Of a DNA stretch of 64,000 nt, positions 19,070-27,500 are shown piece by piece. The DNA comes from JASSUD01 sp031963415 (lineage in GTDB: Bacteria; Pseudomonadota; Gammaproteobacteria; Burkholderiales; Burkholderiaceae): the NCBI GenBank assembly GCA_031963415.1, contig JASSUI010000001.1:186001-250000 (forward strand). Reading direction: 5' to 3'. The notes below the pieces were generated by a model that saw nothing but the letters and a program-made list of their open reading frames with translations, was not told the origin of the DNA and did not search any database. Position numbers and translations under genes: made by a program. Position 1 is the first letter of the stretch. Every line of letters begins with the position of its first letter.

Positions 19070-19080
19070 AATTGACAGGG
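18974..19080. other. Candidate origin of transfer upstream of broken mobI
   Basis: Upstream of mobI, GGAACATGCGCAG (19028-19040) is followed at a 29-base period by GGAACATGCGTAG (19057-19069), each with a GTGACA- or TTGACA-like follower. The same arrangement is kept upstream of the intact mobI. In SXT-type ICEs and IncA/C plasmids oriT lies at exactly this place. Inference only; no nick site can be named. Confidence 0.4.
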
Positions 19081-19378
19081 ATTTCAGCGGATATGTTGGC
19101 AAAAAGCTGGCATTTCTTATGAATTTCGTCATCTGCTGGTCGATGCTGTTTTTATTAGCTTTAGCATTACCATATCTACAAAGACGAGACGGAGCTGACT
19201 CATTAAACAGCTTTATACTAGCTCCCCCTCCCCTGCTCAAACCTAGGGATTACCCGATTCGCGCCGTTTCTCTTTCTTTTTATAATGCGCCGTTCAAGCC
19301 GGGGATATTTGAGTTCAACACGAGAAATGCGTTTTTAACTCATGCACTGACCCAAAGCTAAAAAGAAAAAGGCGAAGA
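19081..19378. other. Upstream region of the first STAND gene
   Basis: About 300 bases. A 111-codon open frame from 19026 crosses it but has no ribosome site, no recognisable domain and starts inside the oriT-like repeat, so it is not called. This stretch should hold the promoter of the STAND genes; no box is clear. Confidence 0.4.
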
Positions 19379-22300
19379 ATGCATCACACAATAAGCAGCC
19401 TAACCCGAGACATAAGAACCGCTTCAACTTCACCCGCCAACTATCATGAAGTGGCACTTGCTTATCAGGAGCAAGGCGATCTAAAAAAAGCGCAAGCAAG
19501 TTATATTCAGGCATTGGAGACAGCGGATCAATCGTACCGTACCCATTCCACTCAAGCCGAAGTAAACCGAACGCTTGCTCGAATTCATCGGGATTATGCT
19601 GGCCTGCTGGAAAGCTTAGGCTGTCATTCCGATACAGAAGAGGCTTATCAGCAAGCACAAACCTATGCGCAAAAAGCCTGTGATTTAGAACCCAATCATG
19701 CTGAAGGCAACGCTCTACTCGATAAGGTTCAACTTAAGTACGAGCAATTTCTCCAGTCACGTAATGAAAAGACGGAAACTGATCGCTCTCACAAAGCGAC
19801 CTCGTCTTCCCCCATTCAGGAGAAAAGCAAGCAGGTGAATTATCTGTTTGAGAAGGCGCTCTCTACGCTGAGTTCGTTAGAACTAACTGATCCCCCTAGC
19901 CTATTTCTTGTCTATGCCCACAACAATCCCACCCACGGACACGCCGAGGCCGATACCGCTAAATACTTAATCAATAAATTGTCTCAAATTCGAGTCAACC
20001 TCTATTCCGATCAGACGCCGATGGGGCAACCGTATTTAAGTGTCTCAGAAGGGCTAAAAAATGATGGCAAGCTCGGCGATATTCTGACGAGTCAGCTTTG
20101 TTTGTTGCCGACAAAACTAAGAGACGATGTGGAACCCGTGGATAAGGTGGTCGTGTGCTGCTCGGAGGTATTAGGCCACTACTTGAAATGGGAACATTAT
20201 GAGGATTTTTATCGAGAACTTCGTGCAGCCTATCTTAAAGACTGCACCTCACTCACTACCGTAGCCATGCGCGAGGTGGTCAGAAAGTTTTCACAGCAAG
20301 CCAAATACAAAACTGGATTTCACCATGTGCTCACCGAAATTGCTTTTTTGCAAATTCGAGAAGAACGTTTTAAAGATCGGCACGGCATTATCTCGGTTCC
20401 GTTAACGCCTCAAAGCCATGCCGCTTGCCTTGCGCACTTTATTGAAGAAACAGCCGTTCGGATTGGCGATATCCCTCGATTTGAAGCGCAAGCCCAAGCA
20501 GGACAAGAAGTCTATTCGAATCAAAGTCGGCACATCGTGCTATTTAAAGTGGTTGAGCGGCTTTTATTCCATGACACGCAGGTCAAACCGTTTCTAGACC
20601 AGTTTTGGAAAGGCTATAGCACTTGTGTCGACCAATTAAAGGGGCGGCCAACCGCACTTGACTGGCATCAATTTTCCGAATTGGTGGAAAGCATCTTCGG
20701 CCAAATACGAAACGAAATCATCAGGGCCAGCAACAAAAAAATAGAAACCAAGCTGATACATATCGATGAGAAATTGGATAACCTGACACAACAGCAGCAA
20801 GCCAAACAGTTGCAAACGTTCCAACAGGAGCACAAGCCGCTGGCTAACTTAGGGTTAGAGCAGGACATTGAGCGCTTCAAACAAAACTACCAACACTACT
20901 TAGAAAGTTCAGGCGAAATTCAAGATGCGCTGGCGATGTATGTGCCGCTACGCGGCTCAGCTGAGCAGACGGCGAGTGAATCGTTTGATTTAGCCGCGCA
21001 TATTGAAAGCTTTTTAGCATCTGAGGAAAAAACCGTCCTCTTGTTATTAGGGGCAGCAGGAAGCGGTAAATCAACGTTTAACCGATACCTCGCCAAAAAG
21101 AAATTAGAAACGCATCAGCGGATTGAAAAGAGGCAAGGCGCGGCCCCGCTCGTCTTCTTTATCGAGTTAAGAAGACGAGAAAAACCGAATCAAAATGTGA
21201 TTCAAGCCTATCTAGAAGAAGAAGGGTTTACGAGTCAACAAATTCGCTTATTACAAACGCATCAACGCTGTTTATTTATCTTTGATGGTTATGATGAAAT
21301 TCAAGAAAGCGAACGCAATCGCCATTTCTATGATCAAAATAAACTCTGGCAATGGCAACACGCAAAGTTCATCGTAACGAGCCGTCCGGAATATCTAGAG
21401 AAAGGCTACTCCCAATATTTTCATCCAAAAGGCTCTTTCCAACGTTTGCAAGAAACGTGGATTGCGCCGTTTTCTGTCGCGGATAGGGCCACGTATATCA
21501 ATAAGTATGTGGAGCGCAATCAAGCCAATCTTGATCAACAAGGATGGGATGCCGCCAGATATCAAGCGGTGCTAAGTAACCTCTCGACGCTACAAACAGA
21601 ACTGAATCGCCCCGTGGTGCTGCGGATGATGTTAGCGGTGCTGCCAACGCTGAGTGTGTCTGACTCAGCTAAGTTGACGTTAGGTGCCGTGTATGAAGCT
21701 TACTTTGAGCAATGGTGGTCACGTTGGCAAGAGCGTATTGCCGATATTCCACTGACACTAGAAGAAGCTCAGGCGAAAGACGCACTCGCCAGACAAGGTA
21801 GCTTTGTTCTAAACGGTTTTGAATACAGTCAACAATGCGCACTTGAGTTGACCAAAGCCAAGCGCGTTGTCGCTGAAAATAGCAGGCTATTTAGAAAAGA
21901 AGCATCAACTGCCCACGCGCTCTTTTTTGACGACAGTGCACGCTCACGATTACTCCGCTTTAATGCGCCGCTATCGCGTAATGCAAGGGGGGATTACCAA
22001 TTTCCGCATAAGTCGATGCAAGAGTATTGGGTGGCACGGGCGATCAAAACAGATGGTGACTATATTGATGAAAACGAATTGACCTATCTTCCACCTGCTC
22101 CAGAGGGAGTGCTCAATACGTTAAACCTAGTTCATGAGACCGTTATTCTGGATTTTCTAATCGAAGAAGTAAAACAAAAAGAAGTGTTTAGCGCCTATCT
22201 CTTAGATTGGATTGAGGCATCGAAACAGAATGCTGACATTGCCCAAGGTGCAGCCAATGCGATCACGGTGTTAGTCAGAGCAGGAGTGCAGTTTAATGGT

Positions 22301-24478
22301 GCGGATTTACGAGCTATTCGTATTCCTGGCGCAGATTTGAGCTATGGCGTATTTGATTCTGCTCAGTTGCAACAAGCGGATCTCAGCAAGACGAACTTAA
22401 CTGGTATCTGGCTGCGCCACGCCAACTTAACTGACGCGCGCATGAAAGAGGTGCATCTCGGAGAGTTACCGAGTTTGCTACTGGATGATTCCGTTGAGGC
22501 TTGCTGTTATTCATCAGATGGACGCTACCTAGCGGCAGCGACACGTAGCGGAGGGATTGTACTGTACGATGCGAAGACGTTATCCCATCTCCACACCTTC
22601 GAAGGGCATACCGACAGGCTGACAAGCGTCGTGTTGTCGCCCGATGGGCAAATACTGGTTTCGGGAAGTTATGACAAGACGGTGCGGCTGTGGTCGGTCA
22701 CTGAGAAAAAACCGCTGTACACCTTCGAAGGACATACCCGGTGGGTGACAAGCGTCGCGTTGTCGCGCGATGGGCGAACGCTGGCTTCGGGCAGTGCAGA
22801 CAACACGGTGCGACTATGGTCGGTCGCTGAGAAAAAGCTGCTGCGCACTTTCGAAGGACATACAGAACCGGTGACAAGCGTCGCGTTGTCCCCCGACGGG
22901 CAAACGCTGGCTTCGGGAAGTGGTAGGGCCACGGTGCAACTGTGGTCGGTCGCCGAAAAAAAGTTGCTGCACACCTTCGAAGGACATACCGATGAGGTGA
23001 CAAGCGTCGCGTTCTCACCCAATGGGCAAACGTTGGCCTCCGGTAGTCAAGACAACACGGTGCGGCTGTGGTCGATCACCGAGAAAAAGCCGCTGCACAC
23101 CTTCAAAGGACATACCCACTATGTGACAAGCGTCGTGTTGTCACCCGATGGACAAACGCTGGCTTCGGGAAGTTGGGACAACACCGTATGGCTGTGGTCA
23201 GTCGCCGAGCAAAAGCCGCTGTACACCTTCGAAGGACATACCGATGAGGTGGCAAGCGTCGCGTTCTCGCCCGATGGACAAACACTGGCTTCGGGAAGCA
23301 AGGACAACACGGTGCGGCTATGGTCGATCACCGAGAAAAAGCCGCTACACACTTTCGACGGGCATACCAGCAGAGTGACAAGCGTCGCGTTGTCGCCCGA
23401 TGGGCAAACGCTGGTATCAGGAGGTATGGACGACACGGTGCGGCTGTGGTCGATCACCAAGAAAAAGTCGCTACACACTTTCGACGGGCATAGCAGCAGA
23501 GTGATAAGCGTCGCGTTGTCACCCGATGGGCAAACACTAGTATCAGGCAGTGTGGACGACACGGTGCGGCTGTGGTCGATCACCAAGAAAAAGCTGTTGC
23601 ACACCTTCGAAGGACATACCGATGATGTGAGAAGCGTCGTGTACTCACCCGATGGGCAAACGCTAGCCTCGGGAAGTGCAGACAACACGGTGCAGCTGTG
23701 GTCGGTCGCCGAGAAAAAACCGCTGCACACTCTCGAAGGACATACAGAGTCGGTGACAAGCGTCGTGTGGTCGCCCGATGGGCAAACACTAGCTTCGAGC
23801 AGCTGGGACGAAACGGTGCGACTGTGGTCAATCACCGAGCGAAAGTCGCTGCACACCTTTAAAGGACATACCAGAGAGGTAACGAGCATCGCGTGGTCGC
23901 CCGATGGGCAGATACTGGTTTCAGGTAGTGAGGACAGCACAGTGCGACTGTGGTCGGTCGCCGAGAGAAAACCGCTGCACATCTTCAAAGGGCATACTGA
24001 TTATGTGACAAGCGTCGCGTTATCGCGGGATGGGCAAACGCTGGCCTCGGGAAGTTGGGACAAGACGGTGCGGCTGTGGTCACTCACTTCAGGCCAATGC
24101 TTAACCATCATTCATGGTTTTAATGGGAACATCAATTCTGTTGCGTGGCAAACAACTACTGAAGGAATCTGGCTCTGGACAGGAGGTGACGATAAAGCTA
24201 TTCGCCGTTGGCAAGTGCGTCGAGATGGTAATGCATGCCGCGTGACATTACACTGGGCTTCGGCGCAAACAATATTGGCGGCACCTGATATGTGCATCCA
24301 AGACGTCATCGGGCTAAGCACATTGAATACGCAGCTACTCAAGCAGCGCGGTGCAACAGGAGAGCCGCGCAGGCTTCTGGAACAGCAATCACAGTCAGAA
24401 AAAGCAGCAACACCAACCTTAACCCTATTTGCCGAAACAAATAGCCTAGCTAAATCCATTCATCGCCATTTGGCCTAA
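19379..24478 (+). CDS. Giant STAND protein: TPR - TIR/SEFIR-like - NACHT - pentapeptide - WD40 (1)
   Basis: 1699 residues. TPR-like helices at about 20-115 (YHEVALAYQEQGDLKKAQAS). At 170-370 a TIR/SEFIR-like module (PPSLFLVYAHNN, LYSDQTPMGQP, DKVVVCCSEVLGHYLKWEHY). NACHT NTPase with Walker A GAAGSGKST at 558-566, Walker B FIFDGYDE at 633-640 and sensor FIVTSRPEYL. Pentapeptide repeats at 972-1024 (GADLRAIRIPGADLSYG). Then 14 WD40 blades from 1038 to about 1630, enough for two seven-bladed propellers; the inner ones are 42 residues long and nearly identical. STAND proteins with this logic bind a ligand with the repeats, oligomerise through NACHT and release an N-terminal effector domain. Immune or incompatibility role is inferred. 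Start ATG has AAGG eight bases upstream. It is followed after 51 bases by a close paralogue. Confidence 0.9.
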   Translation: MHHTISSLTRDIRTASTSPANYHEVALAYQEQGDLKKAQASYIQALETADQSYRTHSTQAEVNRTLARIHRDYAGLLESLGCHSDTEEAYQQAQTYAQKACDLEPNHAEGNALLDKVQLKYEQFLQSRNEKTETDRSHKATSSSPIQEKSKQVNYLFEKALSTLSSLELTDPPSLFLVYAHNNPTHGHAEADTAKYLINKLSQIRVNLYSDQTPMGQPYLSVSEGLKNDGKLGDILTSQLCLLPTKLRDDVEPVDKVVVCCSEVLGHYLKWEHYEDFYRELRAAYLKDCTSLTTVAMREVVRKFSQQAKYKTGFHHVLTEIAFLQIREERFKDRHGIISVPLTPQSHAACLAHFIEETAVRIGDIPRFEAQAQAGQEVYSNQSRHIVLFKVVERLLFHDTQVKPFLDQFWKGYSTCVDQLKGRPTALDWHQFSELVESIFGQIRNEIIRASNKKIETKLIHIDEKLDNLTQQQQAKQLQTFQQEHKPLANLGLEQDIERFKQNYQHYLESSGEIQDALAMYVPLRGSAEQTASESFDLAAHIESFLASEEKTVLLLLGAAGSGKSTFNRYLAKKKLETHQRIEKRQGAAPLVFFIELRRREKPNQNVIQAYLEEEGFTSQQIRLLQTHQRCLFIFDGYDEIQESERNRHFYDQNKLWQWQHAKFIVTSRPEYLEKGYSQYFHPKGSFQRLQETWIAPFSVADRATYINKYVERNQANLDQQGWDAARYQAVLSNLSTLQTELNRPVVLRMMLAVLPTLSVSDSAKLTLGAVYEAYFEQWWSRWQERIADIPLTLEEAQAKDALARQGSFVLNGFEYSQQCALELTKAKRVVAENSRLFRKEASTAHALFFDDSARSRLLRFNAPLSRNARGDYQFPHKSMQEYWVARAIKTDGDYIDENELTYLPPAPEGVLNTLNLVHETVILDFLIEEVKQKEVFSAYLLDWIEASKQNADIAQGAANAITVLVRAGVQFNGADLRAIRIPGADLSYGVFDSAQLQQADLSKTNLTGIWLRHANLTDARMKEVHLGELPSLLLDDSVEACCYSSDGRYLAAATRSGGIVLYDAKTLSHLHTFEGHTDRLTSVVLSPDGQILVSGSYDKTVRLWSVTEKKPLYTFEGHTRWVTSVALSRDGRTLASGSADNTVRLWSVAEKKLLRTFEGHTEPVTSVALSPDGQTLASGSGRATVQLWSVAEKKLLHTFEGHTDEVTSVAFSPNGQTLASGSQDNTVRLWSITEKKPLHTFKGHTHYVTSVVLSPDGQTLASGSWDNTVWLWSVAEQKPLYTFEGHTDEVASVAFSPDGQTLASGSKDNTVRLWSITEKKPLHTFDGHTSRVTSVALSPDGQTLVSGGMDDTVRLWSITKKKSLHTFDGHSSRVISVALSPDGQTLVSGSVDDTVRLWSITKKKLLHTFEGHTDDVRSVVYSPDGQTLASGSADNTVQLWSVAEKKPLHTLEGHTESVTSVVWSPDGQTLASSSWDETVRLWSITERKSLHTFKGHTREVTSIAWSPDGQILVSGSEDSTVRLWSVAERKPLHIFKGHTDYVTSVALSRDGQTLASGSWDKTVRLWSLTSGQCLTIIHGFNGNINSVAWQTTTEGIWLWTGGDDKAIRRWQVRRDGNACRVTLHWASAQTILAAPDMCIQDVIGLSTLNTQLLKQRGATGEPRRLLEQQSQSEKAATPTLTLFAETNSLAKSIHRHLA
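22624..24090 (+). repeat. Tandem 126-bp WD40-coding repeats in STAND 1
   Basis: About twelve in-phase 126-bp units, each encoding SVALSPDGQTLASGSxDxTVRLWSV... to GHTxxVT. Most positions are fixed. The variable ones are the residue before D in SGSxD (Y, A, G, Q, W, K, M, V, A, W, E, W) and the two after GHT (DR, RW, EP, DE, HY, DE, SR, SR, DD, ES, RE, DY). Confidence 0.95.
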
Positions 24479-24529
24479 AGCTGAGCGTGGGCCGGCGAAA
24501 TATAAAAATTATTCTAAAACGGAGAACAA

Positions 24530-27500
24530 ATGTGGCCTAACGTCTCAAATCTATTCGGTACCGGGGTCACCCAGCCCTCCCCTGCTGCTACCGTGGGCCA
24601 ATCCCAGCAACTCAATAGTCATAGAGGCGCTGCAGGGCAGACAACGTATTATGAAAAAATCATCCAGCAAACTAAAATTGAAATACAAAGCGGCGCTTTT
24701 AATCAAACAAAAGAAGACGCGCTTATTAGCCTATACCTGGAATACGCCAATTTTTTAAATAAGTGTGGGCAGAGCGCTAAAATAAACGACCAATATAACG
24801 CTGCACTACAAAAAGCCGAAGCAAAGCAACAGCGTTATCCTGGCGATCCTCAAGAAAAAAAGGCGCTGCTTAGCCTATACAAAGATTGGTTAAGGGTTTT
24901 AGAGACTGGTGGATTATCAGAAGAAGCATTGAGTCTTTCACAAAAAATCCATGCGCTGCATCCAAGCACATTATCCAGCCATACTTCTGTTACGCCTGCT
25001 GTATCAGAAAGCAATACGTCAACGTCAACCCAAGCGAGTCACTCTACATCAAACGTTTCACCCTTGCTCCCCGTTTCTCCCGATATCCAAACAAAAGGTA
25101 AGTTAACAGATCGTCTATTTGAAAAGCTGCTCTCGATATTGGGCGCCTTAAAGATAACGGATACGCCTAGCCTGTTCCTCGTCTATGCCCATGACAATTC
25201 TGCCCAGGGAAAAGCCGAGGCGCACATCTCTCGTTATTTAATCGATAAATTAAAACAAATCCGGGCGATCAATCTGTATTCGGATCAAACTCCGTTAGGA
25301 CAACCTTATTCTGGTGTGCGGAAAACATCGAAACAGGATGGTCAGTTAACAGATATCTTAACCAGCCAACTTTGCTTGCTGCCAGATCAGTTAAGGGACG
25401 ACGTAGAGGTGGTCGATAAAGTAGCGGTATGCTGCTCTGAAGTATTAGGCAATTATTTGGAAAAATGGCCGCACTACAAAGATTTCTGCCGAGAGCTTCA
25501 AGAAGCTTACGAGCAAGATCTAAAACAGAAAAGTACCGCAGCCATCCGTGCCGTCGTCAACGCATTTTCTCAAAAGAAAAATTTCCATCATGTGCTGACA
25601 GAAATGGCTTTTCTGCAAATACGCGCACAAAAGCGAGACGATCAACACGACATTATCCCCGTGCCGTTAACGCCGAACAGCTATGAACAATGCTTGACCC
25701 ATTTTATTCCAGAAACCACTGTCCGGATGGGCGATATCTATCGTGCAGAGAGGCAAGCTAAAGCGGGGCAAGAGATCTATCCCAATCAAGGTAAGCACGG
25801 GGTACTGTTTAAGCTGATCGAGCGACTATTCGTCGGCAACGAAGAAGCGCAAACTTTTTTGGATAAGTTTTGGCACGGATACGGCCACCTGATAACTCGC
25901 TCACAGCAGACGTCGGCTATCGATGCATTGGAATTTGACAACCTCGTAGAGGGTATTTTCAACGAGGTGCGCACAACATTTCATAGCCAACTGGCATTCA
26001 CGGTGCAACAAAGCCAAGCAGAACAAAGAAAAGCCCTACAAGATGTCCCGCAACCACTAGCGGTACTCGGTGAAAATATTGAGCAATTTAAGCTAGCCTA
26101 CGAAGAGAATTTGAAAGGAACGGGTGAGCTCGATGTACTCTCGATGTATGTTCCCATGCAAGGCATCAAAGAAAGCCCACAAGGTAAAGAGAGGGTTGAT
26201 CTTGAGGCAGAGTTAGAACAATTCTTTACATCAGAAGCGCGCGTATTTTTATTACAAGGCGTAGCAGGAACAGGAAAATCGACATTTAATCGTTACCTCG
26301 CGCTCAAAAAACTCAACGAATACCACCAGCTATCTCAAACTCAAAATGACCCACCTTTAGTCTTCTTTATTGAACTAAGAAGCATTGATAATCCCAATAA
26401 AAACGTCATCCAACAGTTCTTGCAAAGCAAAGAGTTTGCCTCCGAGCAAATTGAAGCGTTACGGAAGCACTCTCATCAACGCTGTATTTTTATCTTCGAT
26501 GGATATGACGAAATCAAAGAGCGCAATCGTAATTTTTATGAACTCAATGAGCTATGGCGATGGGATAACGCCAAATTTGTGATCACCAGCCGCCCTGAGT
26601 ATTTGGATCAGAATAATTACCAAACGTACTTTCGCCCTAAAGCATCCCCTCAAGCATTGTGGGAAGTGTCGATGGCACCGTTCTCCCCCGAACAACGATC
26701 TCACTATATTAAAAACTATGTCGAGAACGCTCTTACTAGCTGGACTGCTGAGAAATACGAGCAAGCCTTTAATCAATTAAGTTCGTTGAAAGAGGAACTA
26801 GAACGGCCCATTGTATTACGTCTCTTGTTGCAGATTTTGCCTGAACTGATGGCAGCAGGTCAGAATCCGAAGAACTTAACGCTAGGGGCGGTGTATGAGA
26901 AATATTTCCAGGAATGGTGGGGTAATTGGCAATCACGCCTGGGCGCTATTCAGCTGGCGTTTACAGAAGAAGCGGCCAAAGATGAACTCTGCGAAGAGAC
27001 TGGAGGATTTATCCAGCAGGGTTTTGAATATATACAGGATTGTGCGCTCGCCCTAACAAAAGAGAGGAAATACGTTGCAGAGCAAAATAAAAGATTTCAA
27101 GCGCAATATAAAGAGATTTACCGCACTTTTTTTGAAGGAGGGGCAAAGACGCGGCTTTTGCGTTTTAACGCCCCATTACAGCGGAATTCAGAAAATCATT
27201 ACCGGTTTTCGCATACGTCGATGCAAGAGTATTTAGTGGCGCGTGCCATCTGTGATCCTGACTTTAAATATATCGCCCCGTATCCTACAGACGTGATCAA
27301 CCAGCTTTCGATTGTAGAGGAGCCGGTTATCTTAGATTTTCTGGTTGAGCAGGTTAAAGCACAACGGTCATTTAAAGCATACCTTGATGCCTGGATAGAA
27401 GCTTCTAAGGAGGCTGATGCACCTGTGACGGTGGGAGCCGCCAATGCGATCACGATCTTGGTGAGAGCGAGAATACAGTTTAATGGCGCGAATTTAAAAA

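Noticed and set aside
19026..19361. 111-codon plus-strand frame MEHAQFVTHMGNMRR...
   Set aside because: Starts inside the mobI-upstream direct repeats, no ribosome site, no recognisable domain; considered chance.
22624..24090. CRISPR-like regular repeats (126 bp; also 99 bp at the right edge)
   Set aside because: Repeats have no unique spacers, are coding and in frame, and there are no cas genes.
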